Shown here: piece by piece, positions 17,592 to 27,403 of the stretch
Position numbering within the stretch: position 1 is the first letter of the stretch
Layout of the letters: every line of letters begins with the position of its first letter
Source of the DNA: Aquiflexum lacus
GTDB taxonomy: Bacteria > Bacteroidota > Bacteroidia > Cytophagales > Cyclobacteriaceae
Assembly: GCF_015476655.1 (NCBI RefSeq)
Contig: NZ_JABFHF010000012.1
Location: 62,001-126,000, forward strand
Length of the DNA stretch: 64,000 nucleotides
Direction: 5' to 3'
The notes under the pieces: generated by a model
The model's database searches: none
Told to the model about the DNA's origin: nothing
The model's input: the letters and a program-made list of their open reading frames with translations, nothing else
Program-made: the position numbers and the translations under genes

Positions 17592-18704
17592 TCAATTGTC
17601 CCAGCCTTTGTTTATTCTGAATTTTCCGTCAAGTTTTTCCAAACTCACTTTGACCGTGAATACATGTGAATAGGGTGTTTGGGAAATTCCTCCAATATCC
17701 GTTAAAGCATAATCAATCTGAAATTTTTCATTCAGAAAAACACCCAAACCGAAGCTTGGTTTCCATGACATATAATATGTCGCATCAAAATCTTTGATTC
17801 TCTGTACATGACTACCTCCTGCCCTTAAATAAACCATATTTTTATAACTTGCCTCCAGCCCAATTCTTGGATCGAAACTCACAATATCTGTACGGACGAT
17901 GGTATTCCTTCTGCCATCAAAAGTAAAATCCAAATCAATGACACCTTGCACCCTGATTTCATCGGTAATGTCTAAGTCTCTGGTTATACTGAATATAGCC
18001 CTTGGCATTGTAAGTTCAATAGAATTAACCGGTATCTCATTGTTAGTCTGGGAATAAATATCCCTTACCATGTCTGCATCATGAAACCACGCATTGAAAG
18101 TGGTAGTAACATCCCGAAGCATAAAACCTATTCTCCATTCTTCCAAAAGAAAAATCCCTCCCACATCAAGTCCAAATCCCCATGCTTGGGCAAATTTCCC
18201 CACATTACGATGGATGATTTTGGTATTGACCCCCAATTTAAACTGATCGCTTACATCCCTGGCATAGGATAAGATCAGGGCATAATCAGCAGCATTGAAA
18301 AACTGGATATTGTTGTAATTCAAAGCCCCGCTGGCATCATACAAAAATCTGGTATCAGGAATGTCATCTACTCCAAACCTAATAAGGGAAACACCAATTT
18401 GATTATCTATATCGAAATTTGTCGTATATCCTAAATAATCAAATTTAGCTATACCCGCAAAATATTCAGCATGCATCAAGGAAAACTCATGCTGATGCTG
18501 AACTCCCAAGAGGCCGGCAGGATTCCAATAGGCAGCAGTGACATCCCGGACAGAAGATACCTGCGCACCACCCATGCCAAGGGCACGGGCACCAATGCCT
18601 ATGTTCATAAATTCATTGGAATATTTCGGAGCTATAGTTTGGGCATCAAGCTTAGCAAAACTGAAAAACAGCAGCATTCCAATAAAACACCTGATAATCA
18701 CCAT
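17592..18704 (-). CDS. PorV/PorQ family outer-membrane protein of the type IX secretion system
   Basis: The 370-residue protein has a signal peptide (1-21, ending LDAQ). The mature N-terminus contains NIGIGARALGMGGAQVS and AAYWNPAGL, the signature of PorV, PorQ and related FadL-like 14-strand barrels. PorV carries type IX substrates to the PorU sortase on the outer membrane. The pairing with a C25 sortase six bases downstream supports the PorV-like reading over PorQ. Whether it is the main PorV or a dedicated PorV2 cannot be told from one window. Transcription starts somewhere in the AT-rich 390-bp region shared with the divergent PadR gene. Confidence 0.85.
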   Translation of the reverse strand: MVIIRCFIGMLLFFSFAKLDAQTIAPKYSNEFMNIGIGARALGMGGAQVSSVRDVTAAYWNPAGLLGVQHQHEFSLMHAEYFAGIAKFDYLGYTTNFDIDNQIGVSLIRFGVDDIPDTRFLYDASGALNYNNIQFFNAADYALILSYARDVSDQFKLGVNTKIIHRNVGKFAQAWGFGLDVGGIFLLEEWRIGFMLRDVTTTFNAWFHDADMVRDIYSQTNNEIPVNSIELTMPRAIFSITRDLDITDEIRVQGVIDLDFTFDGRRNTIVRTDIVSFDPRIGLEASYKNMVYLRAGGSHVQRIKDFDATYYMSWKPSFGLGVFLNEKFQIDYALTDIGGISQTPYSHVFTVKVSLEKLDGKFRINKGWDN

Positions 18705-19096
18705 TTATCGAGTCTCAAATTCAGATGCAAAGTAAAAATAAATACTTAAGTTAAAAGCCTATTCAAAGAAAATTAAACTAGCACAAAGATTAAAAAACTG
18801 TTCGATTACGCACACAAAAATGTCCATTTGAGCCACATTCATTTTTCCACTGACAGAAACTGCATATCAAGCTCAAAAAAAATCTTTTCATTCCATTTCA
18901 TTAGAAATGTGTCTCTATTGAAAAAAAATCAACTTTTTTTATTTTTTTTCTCTCAAAGGGTACCTTTTAATAACAAGTGACATGGTATTGCAAGGTACCA
19001 TTTTACACTTTGGTACAGTTTTTCTTATTTCTTCGCCAAAAGAGGTACAGCTTGGAATCAGGTCCAAGCACCGAAAAACTTAAACGATCAGAACAA
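18705..19096. other. 392-bp divergent promoter region, PorV-like gene and PadR gene
   Basis: The region is very AT-rich with long T runs around 18930-18950. Apart from the GGTAC cluster near the PadR gene I see no clear structure. It must contain promoters for both directions. Confidence 0.5.
18959..19049. promoter_or_regulatory. Cluster of four GGTAC(C/A) motifs before the PadR start
   Basis: GGTACC occurs at 18959 and 18994 and GGTACA at 19012 and 19044, with a related GGTATT at 18984. Four copies of a 5-mer within 91 bp upstream of a PadR-type repressor suggests its own binding sites. GGTACC is itself palindromic. Known PadR operators are longer ATGT/ACAT palindromes, so this is a guess. 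Confidence 0.4.
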
Positions 19097-19426
19097 ATGA
19101 ACGCTTCAAACACCCAGATACAAATGCGGAAAGGATTGCTTGAATTCTGCATTCTGCACATCATATCACGAGGAGAAGTTTATGCCTCGGATATGATCGA
19201 AGAACTGACCGCTGCAAAGATGATCGTTGTAGAAGGCACACTTTATCCTTTGCTCAACAGATTAAAATCCGCTTCCCTCGTTTCCTACAAATGGGTGGAG
19301 TCGGAATCCGGTCCCCCAAGAAAATACTACACCATTACGGATGAAGGAAAGGAATTTCTCGAGACCCTCAATGAAACCTGGGACTCCCTTGTCAGTTCTA
19401 CCCAATTAATCACCTCAAAGAAATAA
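19097..19426 (+). CDS. PadR family transcriptional regulator
   Basis: The ATG at 19097 gives 109 residues beginning MNASNTQIQMRKGLLEFCIL, the normal PadR start; a longer frame from 18977 adds unlike residues. The winged helix contains VEGTLYPLLNRLKSASLV and GPPRKYYTITDEGKEFL, with the PadR dimer helix at the end. It precedes the PspC gene by three bases. In Bacteroidota such PadR genes commonly sit before PspC-domain membrane proteins and are thought to respond to envelope stress. Autoregulation through the GGTAC cluster upstream is possible. Confidence 0.9.
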   Translation: MNASNTQIQMRKGLLEFCILHIISRGEVYASDMIEELTAAKMIVVEGTLYPLLNRLKSASLVSYKWVESESGPPRKYYTITDEGKEFLETLNETWDSLVSSTQLITSKK

Positions 19427-19429
19427 GCC

Positions 19430-21340
19430 ATGAAAAAGACAATAAGTATCAACATCAGTGGTATCCTGTTTCATATTGAAGAGGATGGTTATACCACATT
19501 AAAGAAATACCTCGAATCAATTAACAGGCATTTCTCACATTATCAGGACAATCAGGAGATTATTTCGGATATAGAAAACCGAATTGCTGAAATCTTTCTA
19601 AGTAATCTGAAAAACAACAAACAGGTCATCACATCGGAAAATGTAAACAGTCTGATTGAAAAAATGGGTACTATTGCAGATTTCAAAGCAATAGAGGAAG
19701 AATTGTCGCAGGATGAGGATAAAAAATCCAAACCTGAACCTGAATTCAATGACTACTACAAACATATTACACCCAACCAAAACACCAAAGGCTACAAAAA
19801 GCTTACCCGACTTGAAAACCGGAAGATACTTGGTGGTGTATGTGCAGGAATGGCTCATTACCTTGCGGTGGATCCACTTTGGACCAGATTGATCGCCATC
19901 CTCCTCTTATTCAGCGGCAACCTAAGGTTTGGTAGACCAGGTTGGGACTTCCTTCCATGGAATTTCGATTTCAATCTTTCCCTCGGAATTTGGGCAGTGA
20001 TTGCCTATATCGTATTGTGGGTGATTCTTCCTGTGTCCTATGACGAACCTGAGGACAAAAACATTAAAAAACTCTACCGAAATCCGGATGACAGAACCCT
20101 AGGCGGGGTAGCGAGCGGATTGGCTGCCTATTTTGGGATAGAGGTTATTTGGATGAGGTTGCTCTTCATTGGGTTGATATTTGCCGGTGGGTCAGGTTTT
20201 GTGATCTATATTATTCTATGGATCATTACACCTGTAGCCAAATCAATTACCGAACGGATAGAAATGAAGGGTGGTGCCATAACGCTGGACAATATAGAAA
20301 CGACGATCAGGGAAAACATGAACCCAATTCCCCCAAGGGAAGAAAGTCAGGCCAGAAAAGTATTGCTTGCCCCGTTCAGATTCCTAGGCAAGTTGATCAA
20401 TGCCCTCGGGGAAGCTTTGGGTCCTTTAGGCACATTTCTACTTTCCTTTATTAGGGTCATTTTTGGACTGATTATATTTCTGATAGGAATGGGTATTACA
20501 ATCACTCCTTTGATCTTATTGGGTGTCTATTTCGGATTAGTGCCAGATGGGGATATTGTATGGGGGATTCATGAGAATATACCCATAGAATGGATCAATG
20601 ATATAGTTCCGGTTTGGCTTGCGTTTGCAGTGGCTTCAGCAGTGCTGATACCTGGAATAATAATTGTATTACTTGGAATATCGGTACTCGTTCAAAGAAG
20701 TATCATAGACGCCAGATTCGGTCTGGTAGCATTAGGAATATGGTTGCTGAGTATTGGAATCTGTGCATTCCAGATCCCAAGGGTCATCGGTCAGTTTAAA
20801 ACTGAGGGCTCCCATTCCGTCGAGCAAGTACTTGAATTTTCTGAAGGTACAATGGTATTGAAATCATCTGCTATAGGAGTAGATCAATGGCTTTCCAATC
20901 AAATAAGTATTCAATTGGAAGGTACTGATGCAAGCCAGCCCATTCTGATTCAAAATTTCAAGTCAAGAGGGAAAAATTATGAGGATGCAATCCAAAATGC
21001 ACAAAGCCTTGAATACAGCTTTACGGTAAAAGATTCCGTTCTTACGCTGGACAGGAGTGTGGATTTAAGTCAATTGGACAAATTCAGAGGTCAAAGTCTT
21101 AAACTGAATTTGGAGATTCCTTTTGACCGCCCATTTGTCATGGATAAATCTCTATTACCTATCATACAGAATACCATTCATAGAAATGGGTATAAAACAA
21201 GGGATGTCAACTCCCGAAATCATTGGGTTTTCAATGAAAACGGACTGCTTTGCCTTACCTGCCAGGATACAGGAAAAACTTCCACTGCAGACAGTCTATC
21301 GAGAGCTAAATTTGAAGGGGCTTACTTTATGAACAGATAA
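19430..21340 (+). CDS. PspC-domain envelope-stress membrane protein with two PspC domains
   Basis: The 636-residue protein has a cytoplasmic N-terminal domain (1-100) rich in charged residues. Two PspC units follow at about 125-205 (LGGVCAGMAHYLAVDPLWTR) and 215-270 (LGGVASGLAAYFGIEVIWMR). About four further membrane segments lie near 340-460, and a 170-residue soluble C-terminal domain resembles beta-rich DUF2807-like folds. PspC proteins relate to phage-shock signalling in Gram-negative bacteria. This architecture is typical of Bacteroidota and is co-transcribed with PadR. Its molecular role is not established. Confidence 0.85.
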   Translation: MKKTISINISGILFHIEEDGYTTLKKYLESINRHFSHYQDNQEIISDIENRIAEIFLSNLKNNKQVITSENVNSLIEKMGTIADFKAIEEELSQDEDKKSKPEPEFNDYYKHITPNQNTKGYKKLTRLENRKILGGVCAGMAHYLAVDPLWTRLIAILLLFSGNLRFGRPGWDFLPWNFDFNLSLGIWAVIAYIVLWVILPVSYDEPEDKNIKKLYRNPDDRTLGGVASGLAAYFGIEVIWMRLLFIGLIFAGGSGFVIYIILWIITPVAKSITERIEMKGGAITLDNIETTIRENMNPIPPREESQARKVLLAPFRFLGKLINALGEALGPLGTFLLSFIRVIFGLIIFLIGMGITITPLILLGVYFGLVPDGDIVWGIHENIPIEWINDIVPVWLAFAVASAVLIPGIIIVLLGISVLVQRSIIDARFGLVALGIWLLSIGICAFQIPRVIGQFKTEGSHSVEQVLEFSEGTMVLKSSAIGVDQWLSNQISIQLEGTDASQPILIQNFKSRGKNYEDAIQNAQSLEYSFTVKDSVLTLDRSVDLSQLDKFRGQSLKLNLEIPFDRPFVMDKSLLPIIQNTIHRNGYKTRDVNSRNHWVFNENGLLCLTCQDTGKTSTADSLSRAKFEGAYFMNR

Positions 21341-21561
21341 TCCTTTTTGACCTAAATACGGATTTAAAAAACAGAGTATCTTAGAAGGATGCCCTGTTTT
21401 TTTTGATTGTTTGATTAAATTCATAAATTGAACGGAATAGTTAGCGGCTTGCGACTTAGTTATTTCAACAAAGACAGAAAAATCATGATAGGCAAGGTTG
21501 CAGATAGTCATTATTGAAATATTTCTTGTATTTTTAACTAAACCATAGCCCAAAAATATAG

Positions 21562-22962
21562 ATGAAAGTTAAATTAAAATTTTTAGGTGGAGCCAAAACT
21601 GTAACTGGATCTAGATACCTGCTTGAAATAGATGATTATAAAGTTTTGGTAGATTGTGGCCTTTTTCAGGGATTAAAAGACCTTAGGTTGAGAAACTGGG
21701 ACAGTTTCCCTATCCCGCCTTCAGAAATTGATATGGTCATGATCACTCACGCCCATATCGATCACAGTGGTTACCTCCCAAAACTGATCAAAGAAGGATT
21801 TAACGGGCCAATTTACTGTACTTACCCTACGATGGAACTGATCAAAATTCTGTTGTTGGATTCAGGAAAACTTCAAGAAGAAGAAGCTGCTTTTGCGACC
21901 AAGAAAGGCTATTCCAAACATGAAAAACCACTTCCCTTATATACCATAGAAGATGCCGAAAAAGTGTTCCCTAAGCTTCATCCCATTGAAATGGAACAGG
22001 TGGAAAAAGTCAATGAAAACATTTCAATAACTTATTTCAATGCAGGTCATATTTTGGGAGCGGCCATTTTAAAAATTAAAGTAAAGGGGCAGTATCAGGA
22101 AAAAAAGATTGTGTTTTCCGGCGATCTGGGTAGATTTCACGACCCTATCATGAACCCTCCCGTCAGAATTCCATTTGCTGACATCTTATTGATGGAATCT
22201 ACTTATGGTGACCGTAAGCAACTTTCAAACAGACCTGAGGAGGAGTTAGGACTTGCAATCCGGGAAACTTATAGAAATGGAGGGGTTGCGGTCATACCTG
22301 CTTTTGCTGTTGGGAGGACACAATTGATTTTGTACTATTTATTTCTTTTGCAGCAAAAAGGTAAGATCCCTGATATCCCGATTTATGTGGACAGTCCCAT
22401 GGCCATCAACGTAACGGAACTATACAAAAAATTTGGGAAATACCACAAACTCAGCCCTACTCTGGAGGAAGATGATTGCAATCCCTTTTCGCACAAAAAC
22501 CTTCATTATTACCGAAGTCAGGAATCCTCCATGTCTCTCAATGCAGTCCGGGGTGATGCAATCATTATTTCTGCCAGTGGTATGGCAACAGGAGGCCGGA
22601 TTGTACACCACCTTTACCATAGATTACCCAATGAAAACGATAGTTTTATTTTCGTAGGCTTTCAAGCTGAAGGAACAAGAGGCAGAAGACTTTTGGAAGG
22701 TGAGAAAACAGTGAGAATGTACGGTATCGATGTGCCCGTCAAATCTAAAGTCTATTATATTGAGGGGATGTCAGCACATGCAGACCAAGATGAATTGGTA
22801 GAGTGGGCAGATGGATTCACTTCAAGTCCCAAAATGACATTTCTGATTCATGGTGAAAAAGAAGCAGCTGGGAGTTTGTCCACAAGACTCAAAGAAGAAC
22901 TGGGCTGGAATGCTATCGTTCCTGAATATCTGGAAAGTTTTGAGCTTTTTGATGGAATATGA
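21562..22962 (+). CDS. Metallo-beta-lactamase/beta-CASP nuclease (CPSF/RNase J-like)
   Basis: The 466-residue protein starts with the MBL fold: LGGAKTVTGSRYLLE, the metal motif THAHIDHSGYLPKL, and then FNAGHILGAAI and FSGDLGRF. The beta-CASP insertion follows with PAFAVGRTQLILYY, PIYVDSPMAI, SASGMATGGRIVHHL and the final IEGMSAHADQDELVEW and FLIHGE motifs. Enzymes of this group are RNA endo- or exonucleases. This length and architecture are those of the YSH1-like bacterial branch rather than classical RNase J (about 550). Its role in RNA decay is inferred. It appears to be transcribed alone. Confidence 0.9.
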   Translation: MKVKLKFLGGAKTVTGSRYLLEIDDYKVLVDCGLFQGLKDLRLRNWDSFPIPPSEIDMVMITHAHIDHSGYLPKLIKEGFNGPIYCTYPTMELIKILLLDSGKLQEEEAAFATKKGYSKHEKPLPLYTIEDAEKVFPKLHPIEMEQVEKVNENISITYFNAGHILGAAILKIKVKGQYQEKKIVFSGDLGRFHDPIMNPPVRIPFADILLMESTYGDRKQLSNRPEEELGLAIRETYRNGGVAVIPAFAVGRTQLILYYLFLLQQKGKIPDIPIYVDSPMAINVTELYKKFGKYHKLSPTLEEDDCNPFSHKNLHYYRSQESSMSLNAVRGDAIIISASGMATGGRIVHHLYHRLPNENDSFIFVGFQAEGTRGRRLLEGEKTVRMYGIDVPVKSKVYYIEGMSAHADQDELVEWADGFTSSPKMTFLIHGEKEAAGSLSTRLKEELGWNAIVPEYLESFELFDGI

Positions 22963-23017
22963 ATATAATATAGATAACTGCAACGACGACAGTCACCGAA
23001 ATTCCTTTGCTCACCGA

Positions 23018-23052
23018 GACGGAAGTCGGTAGACCGAAGACGGAAGTTGACG
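23018..23052. repeat. Heptamer tandem array, GACSGAA family (5 units)
   Basis: Units GACGGAA, GTCGGTA, GACCGAA, GACGGAA and a diverged GTTGACG follow in exact 7-bp phase. The unit order matches the array at 11250. It lies in the 188-bp spacer between two convergent genes. Confidence 0.72.
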
Positions 23053-23150
23053 ATGATAATTTGAACAGGTCTAAGTTAATTTACTTACTTTAATTTTTTT
23101 TTAAGAAAGATGATGTATCAACCTTTTAAGAAAGTTTTTGTCCTTTAAGA

Positions 23151-24305
23151 TTAATCCGGAAACCTACTTGTGTCTATATTTGGTATTATTTTGATTGCAT
23201 TTTTGTAATAGACTTTTTTTAAGACTTCATCTGACAAACCCAAACCATACATGCTCCAGAAAGCATGGTATTTTTTGTAATAAGGAAAATATTCATCTTC
23301 AGTTTCCAATACCCTGAAGTAGGTATAAAACTCCTCTTTGTTATAAGCATCTTTGGCAAATAACAGACGGTCCTGGTATTTGGTAAAAAATGCTTTTGCC
23401 CTTCTGGGTTGTCTACCGAATTCTGCGATCACAGCCCCAATACCAAAATAGACATTAGGGTATTTCTCCAAATGCGCTTCTGCCTTGTCCAAGTTATTGG
23501 CCATCCAACCCATGTGTGCGTTGATAAAAGTGGTTTTGGGATGTTTGGCAAAAACATGGTGCTGTTCAGCTATCAATTGATCAAAAGGTGCGGGGTCGGT
23601 ATCACTTCTTTTTCTTCCCGGATTGATCTTCAATTCCAGCCATCTTTCATTGTTGGCATCCATTGGTGACCAAAATGGCTCCGGATCGGCGGTATGGATA
23701 AGTACCGGTATTCCAAGTTCTCCAGCTTTGGCCCAAACAGGGTCTAAATCGGGATGGTCCACAGGAACTCTTTTCCCATGAATATCTTTGACAGAAAATC
23801 CAAGACTCTTGTAGATTTTCAGACCATTGGCGCCATTTTTTACATCCTCTTCCAAAGCAGCAACAGCTTTCTTACTCCATCCCTCGGATCCAAAATCAGT
23901 AAAAGACAGATTGGTAAATACAATGAATCTACCGGGAGCCACACCATTGAACCTTCGGATCATGGAAAACATGTATTCCTGCTGATCAATATCGCTGGCA
24001 CCTCCCCTAGAAAAACCTCTGCCGCTAAGATTCACCATAACACCCATATTGAGTTCATCCATTTCCGTGACCAAACGAATCACAGTTTCCTGTGCCACAT
24101 TCCATTGGTGACTATGCACATCTATAAAGGGGAACTTGGCTCTTTTAACAGGATTTTCAGGAACCACAAGGGTGGATGGAGGATTATATTCTTCAAAACT
24201 CATTTCTTGCGCCATTGAAAAATCCATTTTGACAATCGAAATACAAAAAAGAAAAACAGCAATCAGTGATTTAAAGGAAATGAAAGATAAACCTTGGGAT
24301 TTCAT
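23151..24305 (-). CDS. Secreted amidohydrolase (amidohydrolase 2 family)
   Basis: The 384-residue protein has a long signal peptide or anchor (1-32). The TIM-barrel metal site is FIDVHSHQW, followed by VLIHTADPEPFW and FINAHMGW. Near the C-terminus LLFAKDAYN is the catalytic Asp strand. These features fit Amidohydro_2 proteins, which include decarboxylases and lactone hydrolases; the substrate cannot be predicted. It is a single gene reading away from the methyltransferase cluster. Export to the periplasm is unusual for the family in general but common among Bacteroidota members. Confidence 0.85.
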   Translation of the reverse strand: MKSQGLSFISFKSLIAVFLFCISIVKMDFSMAQEMSFEEYNPPSTLVVPENPVKRAKFPFIDVHSHQWNVAQETVIRLVTEMDELNMGVMVNLSGRGFSRGGASDIDQQEYMFSMIRRFNGVAPGRFIVFTNLSFTDFGSEGWSKKAVAALEEDVKNGANGLKIYKSLGFSVKDIHGKRVPVDHPDLDPVWAKAGELGIPVLIHTADPEPFWSPMDANNERWLELKINPGRKRSDTDPAPFDQLIAEQHHVFAKHPKTTFINAHMGWMANNLDKAEAHLEKYPNVYFGIGAVIAEFGRQPRRAKAFFTKYQDRLLFAKDAYNKEEFYTYFRVLETEDEYFPYYKKYHAFWSMYGLGLSDEVLKKVYYKNAIKIIPNIDTSRFPD

Positions 24306-24466
24306 ATACTATTCTTTGTAGAGTACAACTTATGCAACAGAACTTTAATCTGTTATCATTCTATTTGAAATTGAAATCTTGGAAAAGATAATTGAATTTC
24401 AATGCCACCCATCAAAAACTGCTATTTTCAATTTGGTTTTATTTTGACAGCATGGGGTATCTATTT

Positions 24467-25192
24467 TTATTTCTCAGTTTTATATAGCGTGTAAAAAATA
24501 TCAACAGGAAGTTCTTGAAGATGGAGGTTTTTTAACTTCCCGTAAACCATATCAAAGGGAATAACATCCGGATATTTAGATAGCAATGCCTGATATACTC
24601 CGTACTCTGCTAAAAGTAGATGGGTCATTTCCTTAGGAGACACTTGTATTTTTATCCTTTCCTTTTGGGTAAAGAGTTTTGAAATCCCATAGGTATCGAG
24701 ACCTGATAAGTCCAACCAATGATCGTATCCCTCCAATGACTTTTCTACCAAGATTCCCAAATCTCTCTGAAATTCATCCATCATAATTTCAAAATCATAA
24801 ATCAGGATTAGTCCATCTCTTTTGGTCACTCGAAGCGTCTCATCAAAAAGCCTTTGGGATTTGGCATAAAAAAGAGAGCCTGCAAAAGTCACGATATCAA
24901 ATTGGTCATCAGGAAAATCAAGATTCTTTCCATCAAAAGATTTATAACTAATCCTTCGATTCGATTTTGCCATCACAAGCATTTCAGGGCTTGGATCAAT
25001 TGCAATGACCTTTTCACAGAAACCTGTCAGAGCAACTGAGGATTGTCCGGTTCCGCAGCCGACATCTAAACCCAATTTGAACTTCGACTTCTGATATCCT
25101 TTAAGACACTTTTTCAAGATTAAATCATGCAGAGGTGGCCTATATGCCGCATAATTTTCTGCAATAATCACATCATATTCGTGTTTCATCAT
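24467..25192 (-). CDS. Class I SAM-dependent methyltransferase
   Basis: The 241-residue protein has SAM motif I LGLDVGCGTGQSS (residues 39-51), motif II VIAIDPSPEML, and post-I FDIVTFAGSLFYAKS. It is of the Methyltransf_11 kind; the substrate is unknown. It lies 33 bases after the GNAT gene on the same strand, so the two may share a transcript. Confidence 0.85.
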   Translation of the reverse strand: MMKHEYDVIIAENYAAYRPPLHDLILKKCLKGYQKSKFKLGLDVGCGTGQSSVALTGFCEKVIAIDPSPEMLVMAKSNRRISYKSFDGKNLDFPDDQFDIVTFAGSLFYAKSQRLFDETLRVTKRDGLILIYDFEIMMDEFQRDLGILVEKSLEGYDHWLDLSGLDTYGISKLFTQKERIKIQVSPKEMTHLLLAEYGVYQALLSKYPDVIPFDMVYGKLKNLHLQELPVDIFYTLYKTEK

Positions 25193-25225
25193 ATTTGGTT
25201 TTCTTTAAAAAAATTTGTCCGCCAA

Positions 25226-25675
25226 TTAAAGTAATTTTTCAAAACAATAGCTATTTAAAACTCCAATATATTGACCATAATTTTCGGTAAGTAAATAAGC
25301 GTTTTTCTTATATAAAGCTATCGCATCCGGCTGCCTGACCCCTGTTTCCAAGATACATCTGGAAAAAGACATTTCTTTCGCCCAAACTTCGAGGGACTGC
25401 AAAATTCCAGTGGCAATACATTTGCCTCTTTGTGACTGCACCACATACATTCTTTTGACCTCCATGGTTTGAGAATCAAATTCCTTAATCGCTCCACAAC
25501 CCACCGGAATTTCCCCTATGTAAGCTAACACAACATATTTTATGCTGTCTATCTTATTGAACTGATTATAAAAAGCATGTTCATCACCATCAGTTATCGC
25601 TAACTCCGAATCTAATAATTTGACGAGTTTCTTAAAATCAGGGTTGTTGGAATCTGTTCTGACTAATTTATACAT
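25226..25675 (-). CDS. GNAT family N-acetyltransferase
   Basis: The 149-residue protein has a GNAT core: strand 4 ending MEVKRMYV, the acetyl-CoA loop SQRGKCIATGILQSLE (Q/RxxGxG/A form slightly altered, with GKCIA in place of the usual GKGIG) and IALYKKNAY. The substrate is unknown. It sits 21 bases downstream of the mechanosensitive channel gene, so co-transcription is likely. Confidence 0.87.
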   Translation of the reverse strand: MYKLVRTDSNNPDFKKLVKLLDSELAITDGDEHAFYNQFNKIDSIKYVVLAYIGEIPVGCGAIKEFDSQTMEVKRMYVVQSQRGKCIATGILQSLEVWAKEMSFSRCILETGVRQPDAIALYKKNAYLLTENYGQYIGVLNSYCFEKLL

Positions 25676-25696
25676 TTCTTCAATTAATTAAAAAAC

Positions 25697-27373
25697 CTAC
25701 TTTTCATCCCTTTTATCCATTTTTATACTAAAACTAGGAACTTGGTAATCTTTAGGGAGATAGCTGTCAGGGATGGTGCTCCTATTCCCATCTCTTGCTG
25801 CCCTGTAATGTGGCGAGAGAATCTCTATGCCTTTTTCAAAAAAACTATCCTGAATATTTTGGTGAAGTTCGGAATATACCCTTGGTAATAGATTAGACTC
25901 TCTTGTATAGGCATTAATTTGGTATGAAACATAGAAATCTTCCAATCCGGTCTGCAAAACAAAAGGCAATGGCTCCTTCAGGATTTTTTCAGTTCTCAAA
26001 GCTGCATCAATGAGCGCTTGATGAACTTCTTTCCAAGGCACATCATAACCAATGGTGACTGTGGAATGAATGATCAGTCCTTCTGTTCTTGCCAAAGTAC
26101 TGTAATTGGTTGTATTGCCACTTAGAACAGCGGAGTTTGGGATTGTAATCTCTTCATTTTTTGGAGTTCTTAACCGTGTAACCAATAGTGTTTTTTCCAT
26201 AACATCTCCGGTAACATCTCCGATTTTGATCTTATCACCGATTTTGAAGGGGCGCATGTAGGTAATCACCAATCCGGCTACCATGTTTGCGATTGCTGAC
26301 GAGGATCCCAATGAAAATAAGACACCAATAAAAACAGAGACCCCTTTAAAGATATTGGAATCAGAACCTGGCAGATAAGGGAAAACCAACACAAACATAA
26401 AAGCATATAACAAGAACCTGACAATACTATAAGTTGGCATCGCCCAATCCGCATGAAAACCTGAGATATGCAATTTTTCTGCATCAATCTCTTTGAAAAT
26501 ATACTTTACCAGGCGGATAAAATAGGTCATTACAAAAACTATTACCACAATGGTAAAGAGGTTTGGTAAATACTCCCAAATCGCCAAAAAGATGGATGTA
26601 AAGGGTGACCAAACCAATTGGAAGAGCCTATCTGCCCATCCCCTTGTAAATGGGAAAATGCTGAATGCAATTGACAAAGTGAAATAAAACAACAACACAT
26701 ACAGAAATGCCCTGATAATTTTCAGGACCAAAAGTATCATCTGCAGTTCCTGTTCAGCAGTAAGGAAAGTATATTCCTTATAGGCTAGATTTCTTAGCCA
26801 CTTGTCTTTATGTGTATTTAAATAATTCAAAACCTTGGTGTTGCCGATTCCCAACAACCAATATAAAAGTGCGGCAATGCCCAAGACCAACAAAACAAGT
26901 AAAGATCTTATCAAAACCTTAACAAACTCCTGGTCCTCTTTCGCTTCAAGAATCGACTCTGAGATCTGGGTTTTAAGTTCATTGGCTAGCTCCATTATCT
27001 CCATGTTTTGCCATGTCGCATCTGATGAAACTATACTTGTGATGATGAGGTCTCTATAAATTAAATCAATCGAATTTTCAGCCTCCTGTATGATGAGAGA
27101 GTCTATGCTGAAAGACTCCTCATTGTAAATTTTTTTGATCTTACTACTGATATTTTGCGCTCTTTCCTGTGGGGTTGATGCTCCCAGACGGGAATACACA
27201 AAAAAGATCGTATCACCATTTACACCTAAGACCGGAAAACCTGACTTTTCCTGAATACTGGATTGTAACGTATTGGTAAGACTGTCATTTTGGGCAGCTT
27301 TGGTTTCCAAGCCCAAAAAAATATAAACCAAAACAAGAATTATCGAGGATCTCGTCAAAATATGGGTTCTCAT
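25697..27373 (-). CDS. MscS family mechanosensitive ion channel with periplasmic N-terminal domain
   Basis: The 558-residue protein has a signal peptide (1-27), a 130-residue extracytoplasmic domain, then about five membrane segments. The MscS pore helix and beta domain are ANMVAGLVITYMRPFKIGD and IKIGDVTGDVMEKTLL, followed by ITIPNSAVL and the C-terminal alpha/beta part. The channel opens under membrane tension to release solutes after hypo-osmotic shock. The gene begins 30 bases from an NTF2-like gene on the same strand. The region 24467-28735 could be one long minus-strand transcription unit. Confidence 0.9.
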   Translation of the reverse strand: MRTHILTRSSIILVLVYIFLGLETKAAQNDSLTNTLQSSIQEKSGFPVLGVNGDTIFFVYSRLGASTPQERAQNISSKIKKIYNEESFSIDSLIIQEAENSIDLIYRDLIITSIVSSDATWQNMEIMELANELKTQISESILEAKEDQEFVKVLIRSLLVLLVLGIAALLYWLLGIGNTKVLNYLNTHKDKWLRNLAYKEYTFLTAEQELQMILLVLKIIRAFLYVLLFYFTLSIAFSIFPFTRGWADRLFQLVWSPFTSIFLAIWEYLPNLFTIVVIVFVMTYFIRLVKYIFKEIDAEKLHISGFHADWAMPTYSIVRFLLYAFMFVLVFPYLPGSDSNIFKGVSVFIGVLFSLGSSSAIANMVAGLVITYMRPFKIGDKIKIGDVTGDVMEKTLLVTRLRTPKNEEITIPNSAVLSGNTTNYSTLARTEGLIIHSTVTIGYDVPWKEVHQALIDAALRTEKILKEPLPFVLQTGLEDFYVSYQINAYTRESNLLPRVYSELHQNIQDSFFEKGIEILSPHYRAARDGNRSTIPDSYLPKDYQVPSFSIKMDKRDEK

Positions 27374-27403
27374 GTCGGAATGTACAAAAAAAATGTATTT
27401 TTT

